64,000 bases of DNA from JAVVWB01 sp036652335 (lineage in GTDB: Bacteria; Synergistota; Synergistia; Synergistales; Synergistaceae). Of the stretch, positions 53,801-60,831 are shown piece by piece. Under the pieces are notes generated by a model. It was not told where the DNA came from. It saw only the letters and a list, made by a program, of their open reading frames with translations, and ran no database searches. A program made the translations under genes and the position numbers. The stretch covers positions 22,099-86,098 of the forward strand of contig JAVVWB010000008.1 of NCBI GenBank assembly GCA_036652335.1, given 5' to 3'. Within the stretch, counting starts at the first letter, position 1. Every line of letters starts with the position of its first letter.

Positions 53801-54045
53801 CTGCAAACTCACCAACTGGTGAAAGATATATAAATCACAAAAAGTTAAATAACAACATTTTACTTTTTGTAAGAGAAAATAAAACAGATTCAATAACAGG
53901 AAAAGTTACAGCTCCATATACATATTTGGGAACCGCAACATATAAATTTCACACTGGTGATAAGCCAATGACAATAGTATGGGAGCTTACAGACCCAATT
54001 CCGGCAAAGTTCTTAAGTGAAACAAACAAATTAATACCAGCATAA
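50878..54045 (+). CDS. PLD-nuclease / SF2 helicase / DUF3427 protein
   Basis: About 1,055 residues. An N-terminal helical region is followed by a phospholipase-D-like nuclease domain (about 135-275) with RLHAKTYVF...TAYIGSSNLS, a single HxK...GSSN half-site. An SF2 helicase core (about 320-700) follows, with AATGTGKT (Walker A), VDEFHHSAA (motif II), GLTATPERMDG (motif III) and QQLGRGLRLSDGKECL (motif VI). A C-terminal DUF3427-type region has YINHKKLNNNILLFVRE near its end. Such proteins are restriction- or repair-like DNA enzymes and are suspected in phage defence; no function is proven for this arrangement. The ATG at 50878 follows AGGGAG. A Nudix gene follows 13 bases later. Confidence 0.85.
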   Translation: MLKNGLYEQIINKLLKNEIDSSEGLKNITARNIDKAEATKIVTSYLSSIIEKGLNTIDTQESTNTLIAFANDIVSLIKNKTKNCDFDSMYIEENNNSAQQLLSCYDKRDNISTINNQITIPRPETSLSQSSLFTNAVHEPQLASEFKKEIPSCDSIDILVSFIKWSGLRAIIDELREFTDNGGNLRVITTSYMGATDPKAIKELSKFKNTQIKISYDTKRTRLHAKTYVFVRNTGFTTAYIGSSNLSNVAMTSGLEWNIKITKTDMPETLKKITATFDSYWNSYEFEPYGEKDFTRFSEAISREKNISNNKDETNFQFNIRPYPYQQKILDRLDAERKIRNCYKNLIVAATGTGKTVISAFDYKRFCEENTLRPCRLLFVAHRKEILKQSLDCFRGILKDNNFGDLFVDGITPKSLDQLFISIQTFNSQKMAEKTSSEYYDFIIVDEFHHSAAQSYQELLSYYRPKILLGLTATPERMDGKDILEFFDNKIASEIRLPEAIERKLLSPFQYFGITDTVSLSEIKWSAGGYDKAELSNLYTINNEASKKRASMIIQSLLKYVTNIDEVKGLGFCVSVEHAKFMSNYFNSHNIKSIFLTGKSEKTERNIAKDRLTKGEIRFIFVVDIYNEGVDIPEINTILFLRPTESLTIFLQQLGRGLRLSDGKECLTVLDFIGQAHKKYNFEEKFLALLSNTKKSLKREIENGFINVPNGCYIQLEKVAKEYIFENIKKSFSTRTGLISKIQSYYDDTNAIPTLTEFIKHYHISPIVIYTTSTFSRLLVESGLRNTLDEENELVIGKALSRITFINSRRWIKFILDVIANTKRYTDETMTNEQIIMLKMFHYTIWQKSAELCGFKNYQQTIYELKKSPTLLAEIIELLNYNYSKIDFIDKKLSLGFDCPLDLHCSYTRDQILVAFGKSDPSSLREGVKYFPEKKTDIFLITLNKSEKDYSPTTMYNDYSINDKLFNWQSQNSTAANSPTGERYINHKKLNNNILLFVRENKTDSITGKVTAPYTYLGTATYKFHTGDKPMTIVWELTDPIPAKFLSETNKLIPA

Positions 54046-54058
54046 TAGGAGATAAAAA

Positions 54059-54454
54059 ATGTCAACGAAAGTTAGTGCAGCAATAATTCAAAACGAAGAT
54101 GGGGATATTTTAATTTGCCAGAGAAAGGCTGGCGGAAGCTGTGCTTTTCTTTGGGAATTTCCCGGTGGCAAGCAAGAAGAGTTCGAAACAGCAGAGGAAT
54201 GTCTTATAAGAGAATGTTTAGAAGAGCTTGACGTAAAAATAGAAATAATAGGATTATTTAAACAAAAGGAATATTCATATCCAGAAAAAAAGATATTCTT
54301 TTCTTTCTATAAGGCCCAAATAGTTGATGGGAACCTAAAGATGATAGTACATAATAATTTAACTTGGTCACCAATCGACGAGCTTTCAAAATATACTTTT
54401 TGCCCTGCTGATATAGATATCATAAATAAAATAGTCGAATCAGAGAAAATATAG
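54059..54454 (+). CDS. Nudix hydrolase, MutT-like (d)NTP pyrophosphohydrolase
   Basis: A 131-residue single-domain Nudix protein. The Nudix box is intact: G-G-K-Q-E-E-F-E then AEECLIRECLEELDV, fitting G-x5-E-x7-R-E-x-x-E-E. It resembles MutT/NudG enzymes that clean oxidised or modified nucleoside triphosphates. AGGAG precedes the ATG. It lies 13 bases downstream of the PLD-helicase gene, a pairing I recall as recurrent for DUF3427 helicases, and 2 bases upstream of the DUF523 gene. The two may act together in DNA protection, which is inference. Confidence 0.9.
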   Translation: MSTKVSAAIIQNEDGDILICQRKAGGSCAFLWEFPGGKQEEFETAEECLIRECLEELDVKIEIIGLFKQKEYSYPEKKIFFSFYKAQIVDGNLKMIVHNNLTWSPIDELSKYTFCPADIDIINKIVESEKI

Positions 54455-54456
54455 CT

Positions 54457-54903
54457 ATGAAAATTTTGGTAAGTGCATGTCTTCTAGGCCTAGCCTGTAG
54501 ATATGATGGGAAGCCATCTTTTAATGAAGATTTATTTTCTTTAATAAAAAATCATGAATTAGTACCTGTATGCCCAGAGCAATTAGGTGGTCTCACTACC
54601 CCCAGAAATCCAAATGAAATACTAAATGGTAAAGTCCTTGAGAAAAATGGCAAGGATAATAGTAAACCATATATAAGAGGAGCAAAAGAAACTTTACACA
54701 TAGCTAAACTTCTAAAGTGTGACTTTGCAATTCTAAAAGAACGTAGCCCATCTTGCGGCTCAACTATGATATATGACGGGACTTTTACTTCAACTAAAGT
54801 TCCAGGCAATGGCATAACAGCTCAATTACTTAAAGAAAATGGTTTTATTGTACTAAGTGAAGGAAATTTAGACGCAATTTCTGCTCTATTAAACAAAAAA
54901 TAA
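54457..54903 (+). CDS. DUF523 family protein
   Basis: A 148-residue protein of the widespread uncharacterised DUF523 family. Signature segments: ILVSACLLGLACRYDG at the N terminus, VPVCPEQLGGLTTPR (around 40), CDFAILKERSPSCGS (around 88) and VPGNGITAQLLKENG. Several conserved Cys residues suggest metal or cluster binding. The function is unknown; thiouridine-desulfurase-like activity has been associated with related domains, which is family knowledge and not evident here. It starts 2 bases after the Nudix gene and closes this three-gene run. Confidence 0.9.
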   Translation: MKILVSACLLGLACRYDGKPSFNEDLFSLIKNHELVPVCPEQLGGLTTPRNPNEILNGKVLEKNGKDNSKPYIRGAKETLHIAKLLKCDFAILKERSPSCGSTMIYDGTFTSTKVPGNGITAQLLKENGFIVLSEGNLDAISALLNKK

Positions 54904-54982
54904 TTACTCAAAAGATGGACTCCATTGAATTTGACCAATATTTTCTATGTGATATACTTCATAAGATTTTTATTACGAGTAG

Positions 54983-55834
54983 GTGTTAAAAATATTAAAA
55001 TTTGGTTTTATTGGTGCAGGCAAGGTTGGTTGTACAATAGGACAACTTCTAAATGAAAACAGCTTTCATATCTCAGGCTATTATAGTAAATCGCCTAGCT
55101 CTTCTCTTTTTGCGTCAAAAATCACAAATTCAAATCAATTTTTATCTTTACAGGAACTCACAAATAATTCAGATGTAATTTTTATCACTGTGCCAGATGA
55201 AAATATTTTACCTGTATGGAATTCTTTAAAAAACTACGATATTAGCAAGAAAACAATTTGTCACTGCAGTGGCTCTCTCTCTTCGGAAATTTTCTTAGAA
55301 TATAACGACTTTGATGTAAACGTATGTTCCCTACATCCACTCTACCCTATCAATGACAAAATAAATTCATATAAAAATATAACAAACGCTTTTTTTACAT
55401 TAGAAGGCACAGATTTCTCTTGCAAGTTTTTTTCAGAAATTCTAAATAAATTAAATATTAAGTATAAAGTTATAAATGAAAAACAGAAAGTTTTGTACCA
55501 TGCAAGCGCAGTTATGAGTAGTAATTTATTAACAGCTCTATATGATTCTGCTTTTAACCTATTATCTCAATGTGACTTTTCAGAGAAAGAAAGCAATTCT
55601 ATCCTAACCTCTTTAATGAACCAAAACATAGAAAACATTTCTAGTTATGGCATAAGACATTCTTTAACTGGCCCTATTGAAAGAAACGACTCTTCTATTG
55701 TAAAAAAGCATTTAGAGATATTAACTAATAACGATTTTGATATATATAAAGTTCTATCAAGAAGACTTTTAACTTTAGTAAAAGAAGAACACAGAGACAG
55801 AAACCATTCTGAGATAGAGGAGCTTCTAAAATAA
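54983..55834 (+). CDS. Rossmann-fold / DUF2520 dehydrogenase-like protein
   Basis: A 283-residue protein with an N-terminal NAD(P)-binding fold (FGFIGAGKVGCTIGQLL) and a second helical DUF2520 domain from about residue 130. Middle segments are DVIFITVPDENILPVW, ICHCSGSLSSEIF and CSLHPLYPIND. DUF2520 proteins resemble ketopantoate or 6-phosphogluconate reductases and often sit beside pantothenate genes, as here (panB begins 1 base after it stops). It may supply the ketopantoate reductase step (panE is otherwise missing), but this is inference. A GTG start at 54983 is used; the ribosome site is weak. Confidence 0.82.
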   Translation: MLKILKFGFIGAGKVGCTIGQLLNENSFHISGYYSKSPSSSLFASKITNSNQFLSLQELTNNSDVIFITVPDENILPVWNSLKNYDISKKTICHCSGSLSSEIFLEYNDFDVNVCSLHPLYPINDKINSYKNITNAFFTLEGTDFSCKFFSEILNKLNIKYKVINEKQKVLYHASAVMSSNLLTALYDSAFNLLSQCDFSEKESNSILTSLMNQNIENISSYGIRHSLTGPIERNDSSIVKKHLEILTNNDFDIYKVLSRRLLTLVKEEHRDRNHSEIEELLK

Positions 55835-55835
55835 A

Positions 55836-56663
55836 ATGAAAAATACGATTTTAACAATTAGAGAACAAAAAGAGAATAAAGAAAAGATAACGATGCTCAC
55901 TGCTTATGACTATTCTATGGCAAAACTTATAGACTCTTCGGGTATAAATATGATACTTGTAGGAGACTCTCTGGGTATGGTCATGTTGGGCTATGAAGAT
56001 ACTTTACAAGTAACGATGGAAGATATGATTCACCATACAAGAGCGGTAGCACGTGGAACTAAGAATGCATTTCTCGTTACAGATATGCCCTTTATGTCAT
56101 ATCAGACATCTCTATATGATGCTGTAGTAAATGCAGGGCGTATCATTAAGGATGGACACGCTCAAGCAGTTAAGCTTGAAGGTGGACAAGAGATTACGCC
56201 ACAGATAGAGGCAATAGTTAAAGCTTCTATCCCTGTAGTTGGTCACTTGGGATTGACACCTCAATCAATAAACGCACTGGGTGGTTATAAAATACAAGGA
56301 AAATCAGAAAATGATGCACAAAAAATACTAGACGATGCAAGGGCAATAGAAGAAGCAGGGGCTTTTTGTTTAGTTTTGGAATGTATCCCTGCAAAACTCG
56401 CAAAGATCATAACAGAAAGCATTTCAATTCCAACGATAGGCATTGGTGCAGGTAGAGATTGCGATGGACAAGTATTGGTCTATCAAGATATGCTACAGAT
56501 GTTCTCCGAATTTAAACCTAAATTTGTGAAACATTATGAACACATAGGAACGTCTATGACGTCTGCATTTGAGAAATATATATTAGAGGTAAGAGAGGGT
56601 TTATTTCCTACAGAAGAGAACTCTTTTACAATCTCAGATGACATTATAAATAAAATATATTAG
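55836..56663 (+). CDS. panB: 3-methyl-2-oxobutanoate hydroxymethyltransferase
   Basis: A 275-residue TIM-barrel enzyme that makes ketopantoate from 2-oxoisovalerate and methylene-tetrahydrofolate, the first step of pantothenate synthesis. Motifs: ITMLTAYDYSMAKLIDSSG, ILVGDSLGMVMLGYEDT, LVTDMPFMSYQ, AVKLEGGQEI, VGHLGLTPQSINALGGYKIQG and IPTIGIGAGRDCDGQVLV. Length is usual. It is translationally coupled to the DUF2520 gene and precedes panC by 11 bases. Confidence 0.96.
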   Translation: MKNTILTIREQKENKEKITMLTAYDYSMAKLIDSSGINMILVGDSLGMVMLGYEDTLQVTMEDMIHHTRAVARGTKNAFLVTDMPFMSYQTSLYDAVVNAGRIIKDGHAQAVKLEGGQEITPQIEAIVKASIPVVGHLGLTPQSINALGGYKIQGKSENDAQKILDDARAIEEAGAFCLVLECIPAKLAKIITESISIPTIGIGAGRDCDGQVLVYQDMLQMFSEFKPKFVKHYEHIGTSMTSAFEKYILEVREGLFPTEENSFTISDDIINKIY

Positions 56664-56674
56664 GTGGGATAGTA

Positions 56675-57517
56675 ATGATAATTACGTCAGATATCAACGC
56701 AGTACGTGAGTTTGTAAAGAAAAACAAAAAAGAAGGTAAGAGTGTTGCTCTTGTTCCGACTATGGGTTATTTACATGAGGGGCATGCAAGCCTTATAGCA
56801 AAAGCAAGAAAAGAAAACGACATCGTTGTCGTTAGTATATTTGTAAATCCAACGCAGTTTGGACCCAACGAAGATTATGCTTTTTATCCGAGAGATATAG
56901 ATAATGACGCTGCTCTTTGTGAAAATATTGGTGTAGATTTAATTTTTAATCCTACACCAGAAACTATGTATGGCAAAAATTACTATACATCAGTTTCAAT
57001 GAATACGCTCACAGAAAATCTTTGTGGCTTAAGTCGTCCAGTCCACTTTGGTGGAGTTTGTACCGTTGTGGCTAAATTATTTAATATAGTAACTCCAGAT
57101 AATGCGTACTTCGGACAAAAAGATGCTCAACAATTAGCAATTATAAGACAGATGACAAAGGATTTAAACTTTGACATAAATATCGTAGGTTGCCCTATCG
57201 TTAGAGAAAATGATGGACTTGCAAAAAGCTCTAGAAATGTATACCTTTCAAATGAAGAAAGAAAGTCTGCTCTTATTTTAAGCAAGACCATTTTCTTAGC
57301 TCAAAAAATAGTTAGAGAGGGAGAAAAAGATGCTAAATCTCTCTTAAAAATTATGGAAGATAATATAAAGTCTGAACCACGTGCAAAAATTGATTATATT
57401 AAAGTAGTCGATGGTCTAACAATTCAAGATATAGAGATAATAGAAAAACCCACACTTGTTGCTATGGCTGTATATATAGGTAAGACAAGACTTATTGATA
57501 ATTTCATATTTGACTAA
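56675..57517 (+). CDS. panC: Pantothenate synthetase
   Basis: A 280-residue ATP-dependent ligase joining pantoate and beta-alanine. Motifs: VPTMGYLHEGHASLI (HxGH-type nucleotide site), VVVSIFVNPTQFGPNEDY, GLSRPVHFGGVCTVVAKLF, YFGQKDAQQLAIIRQM, and the KSSRNVYLSNEER loop near residue 185. Length is standard. GGTGG precedes the ATG. panD is not in the window, so beta-alanine must come from elsewhere. The gene ends just before a long inverted repeat. Confidence 0.96.
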   Translation: MIITSDINAVREFVKKNKKEGKSVALVPTMGYLHEGHASLIAKARKENDIVVVSIFVNPTQFGPNEDYAFYPRDIDNDAALCENIGVDLIFNPTPETMYGKNYYTSVSMNTLTENLCGLSRPVHFGGVCTVVAKLFNIVTPDNAYFGQKDAQQLAIIRQMTKDLNFDINIVGCPIVRENDGLAKSSRNVYLSNEERKSALILSKTIFLAQKIVREGEKDAKSLLKIMEDNIKSEPRAKIDYIKVVDGLTIQDIEIIEKPTLVAMAVYIGKTRLIDNFIFD

Positions 57518-57526
57518 GCACACCAA

Positions 57527-57582
57527 ACACACGAGAATACCCCTTTCCTTGGATGTCCAAGAAAAGGGGTATTCTCGTGTGT
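57527..57582. terminator. Very long near-perfect palindrome, bidirectional terminator of panC and grdX
   Basis: Bases 57527-57553 pair with 57556-57582: 26 of 27 positions match, around a 2-base centre. It lies between the convergent panC and grdX genes. There is no long T-run immediately after the stem, so the extent of the pairing is far more than termination needs. Confidence 0.7.
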
Positions 57583-57586
57583 GGCT

Positions 57587-57973
57587 TTACTGGGTGTCTA
57601 TGAGTGAAATGTCTCGAAGTGTCCTTTTCAACATTGTATTGTCAATTATGGCAAAATCATTACTTTCTTCTCTTACTGCAAATTGTCTTTCTCTTATATA
57701 TCTTTCTCTTGCTTTTGATACAGCTAAAATTCCTAGTGAGTCATATTGTTTATCTGATTCTTGAATTACCAAAGAACGGTATGGTGCACGCATAATAGGA
57801 ATGTTCGGAGGTAACGGAGTTGAACGCATCTTCCAGTTCTGTTGTAGTAATTCTTCTGACTTATTTAAAACATCAATTGGTGATCCTTTTACAAAAATTA
57901 TCTCATGAGCAAATTCTGCGTTTTCTTTAATAATAGGATTGTTTGTTACAATTCTAAATTTTCCGTTCTCCAT
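57587..57973 (-). CDS. grdX: GrdX family protein
   Basis: A 128-residue cytoplasmic protein recognised as GrdX, a small protein of unknown function found in glycine/sarcosine/betaine reductase loci. Features: VTNNPIIKEN near the N terminus, EIIFVKGSPIDVLNKSEEL, the proline-rich STPLPPNIPIMRAPYRSL and a C-terminal charged region with KARERYIRERQF. It follows grdB on the same strand but is separated from it by a strong hairpin, so it may be expressed at a lower level than grdEB. GGAGG precedes the ATG. Confidence 0.85.
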   Translation of the reverse strand: MENGKFRIVTNNPIIKENAEFAHEIIFVKGSPIDVLNKSEELLQQNWKMRSTPLPPNIPIMRAPYRSLVIQESDKQYDSLGILAVSKARERYIRERQFAVREESNDFAIIDNTMLKRTLRDISLIDTQ

Positions 57974-58006
57974 ATCATAACCTCCACATCACAATAAAAT
58001 TGAGGT

Positions 58007-58039
58007 AAATATGGGGTACTGCAAAAGTACCCCATATTT
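58007..58039 (-). terminator. Hairpin between grdB and grdX
   Basis: A 14-bp perfect stem (58007-58020 with 58026-58039) and a 5-base loop, just after the grdB stop. On the minus strand the tail is weakly T-rich, so partial readthrough into grdX is likely. Confidence 0.75.
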
Positions 58040-58048
58040 AATTTAATG

Positions 58049-59362
58049 CTATTCTTTTTCAAAAATTGTCTGCTCTGTGATTGGTGTCTGCATTGCTTTG
58101 AATGCTCTACGAATCAATTCAACACGAGCTATTTTATCCCCTGTAGGACCAAGAGCAGGATTTGCTACTGGATGAGGAATTGCAACCCCTGGTACGATTC
58201 TGTTTGTTCCAACTGTAAGCATGATAGGAACGATTGTTGCAATTTGTACTACTGGAACGCCTGTTACTCTTTCAATTTCTCTTGTCATAGATGCACCGCA
58301 TCTAGTACATGTTCCTCAGGTGGATGTTAAAATGACAGCATCAACATTTGCGGCTTTAAGTTTCTCACCGATTTCTGTACCAAATTTTTCTGCAAAGGCA
58401 ACTGCTGTACCTGTTCCTGTTGTTGTGTAGAAAAATTCATGCAATTTACCAAATTCTCCGGCTGCTTCAAGTTCTCTCATAATTTCGATAGGTACTACAA
58501 CGTCCGGATCTTCGTTAGCCCACTGGCGATCATATCCGCCGTGTACTGATTCATAGTTTTCAGGTGTCATATTTGTAAGATCAGCTATATTGTATTCACC
58601 AAAGCTTTCAGCTGATGAAACTCTAATGTGATCTGGGTTTCCCTTAGGAACGATACCACCTGATGTTACTAGAGCAATTCTTGCTGTTTTAATATCTTTA
58701 ATTGGTGCTGCCGGTACAATTTTCTTAAAGACTGGCATTTCGTATTCTGTACGGAATTCTTCGTCATTAAGTTTCTTGAGTAGCATTTCTACTGCTCTTT
58801 CTGCACCACTCTTTTCGTTGAAGAATGATTTACGCATTCCTCTGTGGATATATCCTTCAAGCCTTGCTGGTCCAAGCTTTTCGCCTGAGAGAAGTTTCTT
58901 AGAAAGTTTTACCATTCCATCAAGTGCTACACCCATACTACGTGCGCTATCTGATGTACTTACGATAAATGTCTTCTTTGAGTAAAGTTCTACACCAGGG
59001 TTTTCTGGGTACATTGCTGTAACTGTTGGAATGCCGAGTTCTGCTCCAACTGTTGTAGCGATGTCACCGCAAGCAAATCCATAACGTCCAGCGTTAAATG
59101 CAGGACCGGCTATAAATAGATCAGGGTTGTACTTCTTTACCATTTCAAGACATGTAGCTCTTGCTTCTTCTGTATGTTCGCCGTAGTAACCATCTCCGCA
59201 GATAACTGTTGCTACAACTTCTGCATCGTTACCAAAGAGAATGTTTGACTGTATTGATGGTCCTACAAGCCCGTCACGTACTTCTGGTTTATGGTCAGCT
59301 TTCTCTTCTCCGCCTATTCCCGCGTAGAACTGGTTAATGTAATGAACAACTTTGTATGTCAT
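58049..59362 (-). CDS. grdB: Glycine/sarcosine/betaine reductase component B, selenocysteine subunit
   Basis: A 437-residue selenoprotein read through an in-frame UGA (58316-58318), residue 349. It sits in TST-U-GTCTRCGA, the U-x-x-C-x-x-C site of GrdB/GrdF/GrdI. Without recoding it would break into 348- and 79-residue ORFs; the continuous homology on both sides supports selenocysteine. GrdB activates the substrate amine so that the carboxymethyl group can pass to the GrdA selenoprotein. It works with the GrdE pyruvoyl subunit encoded just upstream (14-base gap). Landmarks: YINQFYAGIGGEEKAD at the start and ALVTSGGIVPKGNPD. AAAGGAGG precedes the ATG. Glycine versus sarcosine or betaine specificity cannot be read from sequence alone. 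Confidence 0.93.
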
Positions 59363-59376
59363 AATTCAGTCCTCCT

Positions 59377-60666
59377 TTATACCCATTCACAACCAAGTTT
59401 ATTGAAACCGATTTCAGCCGTTGAAGCAATGATTGACTGAAGTTCAACATACATTGAACCATCGGAACGTAAGCTTTCTTCTGCTCCACCTGAAAGGAGT
59501 GCAATCGCTTCTGCATATCCTATTACTTTGTCCATTGCAGGGACTTCTATCATTTCGTTTACGTTACCCGTTGAAATAAATCCTGTAAGTTCAGGTGTTG
59601 CGTCTGCCAAGCTCTGACTTGCTCCGTCTGTTCCGGCTGCTTCGTCTGATACGAGAACTGCTTTAATTCCTGCTTGTTCAAATTTCTTTGCATTGAGGCA
59701 AAGGTCTGTATCAGGGTTGCCATAACCTTCTTCTGAAACAATTACGCCATCTGCTCCTAATTCTCTTGCGATTGACAAGTTCATATCTGATGCACGAAGT
59801 TTTCCGTCAAGAACTGTACTTTCCTGGGTAGGAATTACACCAAGGAAGTTAAGTTCTTTTCCGTGACGTGCATAAAGTGATTGAACAATTGGATTGTGTA
59901 AGTGATGCCATGTTGTGTTCTTGTCGCATGCAGATACACAGTTTCCTGATACCATTGCACCATCAAGGACTTCATTGGGGTGAATGAGTGTAGGAAGTGA
60001 GGGACGCAAGTCGTTTGCATAGAGATATGTGTCATGAAGTAGTCCCTGAGTTATGTTCATACAAACATATATGACTTTTGGAAGATTGGGGAATTTTACG
60101 TTTTCTTCTGCAACTGTACCTTTATCAAAGGTACTAACTTCATCTGCTTTTGCACCGTTATTTGCTGCACAACGTGCAAGGTATACCCCCAATTTCAAAC
60201 CTGCTTCACGAAGAGCAGTTTCATATTGATGTTTTTCTAAGTTCTCAACTGGTTCTACAGAGAGAACTACGTTAAATGTTTCAGAGAATGGGCTATAAGG
60301 TGCTGCAGGACCACTCATATCGATAAAACCTTCTTGGAATGCAACTATAGGACCACAAGTTACAACAGCTGCACCGTCAAGAACAAGGGTTTGACCCTCT
60401 CCTGCTTTTTTCATTGGAGCAAAAAATCCTGGAAAATAGTTCCCCTCTCCAATTTTAACTCTAGGTTCTACAACATCTTTTACTGGAATAATTCTTACGC
60501 TTTCACCTGGACGTGCCAAGTCAATACTAACTTTTGCAAAACGTGTGTCTTCTGCTATAAGTGTTTCTGCTTCTGTTTTGTTTACAAAAAGGGTACCATT
60601 TAAAACCTGTGTTTTGTCCGCAAATTCAAGTCCTTTTACATGAACTTTATTAAGTTCCAAATGCAT
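59377..60666 (-). CDS. grdE: Glycine/sarcosine/betaine reductase component B proprotein
   Basis: A 429-residue proprotein that is cleaved at an Asn-Cys site to leave a pyruvoyl group on the new subunit's N terminus. The motif SGNCVSACDK holds Asn242-Cys243, matching the known GrdE processing point. Other family stretches: GFFAPMKKAGEGQTLVLDGA and NTTWHHLHNPIVQSL. The two fragments plus GrdB form component B, which binds the substrate amine as a Schiff base. The start at 60666 has GGAGG 8-9 bases upstream; the longer frame to 60735 runs through the leader. It is the first gene of the unit, divergent from a CdaR-type regulator. Components A and C and thioredoxin genes are outside the window. 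Confidence 0.93.
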   Translation of the reverse strand: MHLELNKVHVKGLEFADKTQVLNGTLFVNKTEAETLIAEDTRFAKVSIDLARPGESVRIIPVKDVVEPRVKIGEGNYFPGFFAPMKKAGEGQTLVLDGAAVVTCGPIVAFQEGFIDMSGPAAPYSPFSETFNVVLSVEPVENLEKHQYETALREAGLKLGVYLARCAANNGAKADEVSTFDKGTVAEENVKFPNLPKVIYVCMNITQGLLHDTYLYANDLRPSLPTLIHPNEVLDGAMVSGNCVSACDKNTTWHHLHNPIVQSLYARHGKELNFLGVIPTQESTVLDGKLRASDMNLSIARELGADGVIVSEEGYGNPDTDLCLNAKKFEQAGIKAVLVSDEAAGTDGASQSLADATPELTGFISTGNVNEMIEVPAMDKVIGYAEAIALLSGGAEESLRSDGSMYVELQSIIASTAEIGFNKLGCEWV

Positions 60667-60761
60667 TTTTAAACTCCTCCTTTTACTTTTTTGATGCGAT
60701 TGTGCGTGCGCCTTGCTCTTTGTGTAATTAATCATAACCGATAAAAAAACAACTTACATTA

Positions 60762-60802
60762 TTCAATTGAACATTGATAATAATTATATTTTGTGTTAAA
60801 TT
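60762..60802 (+). promoter_or_regulatory. Divergent grd/regulator control region: palindrome and promoter
   Basis: The palindrome TTCAATTGAA (60762-60771) lies two bases upstream of a -35-like TTGATA (60774-60779). TAAATT (60797-60802) follows after 17 bases as a -10 for the regulator gene. The palindrome could be an operator for the adjacent CdaR-type protein acting on both directions. The grdE promoter itself is not clear. Confidence 0.5.
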
Positions 60803-60831
60803 ATTCGTAAGAATAAAATGGAGGTGTTTTT

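Noticed and set aside
58049..59362. grdB as a frameshifted or nonsense pseudogene
   Set aside because: The only interruption is UGA exactly at the family's selenocysteine site, and both sides are intact.
60667..60831. Glycine riboswitch controlling grdE
   Set aside because: The space is short, AT-rich and lacks the tandem aptamer consensus.
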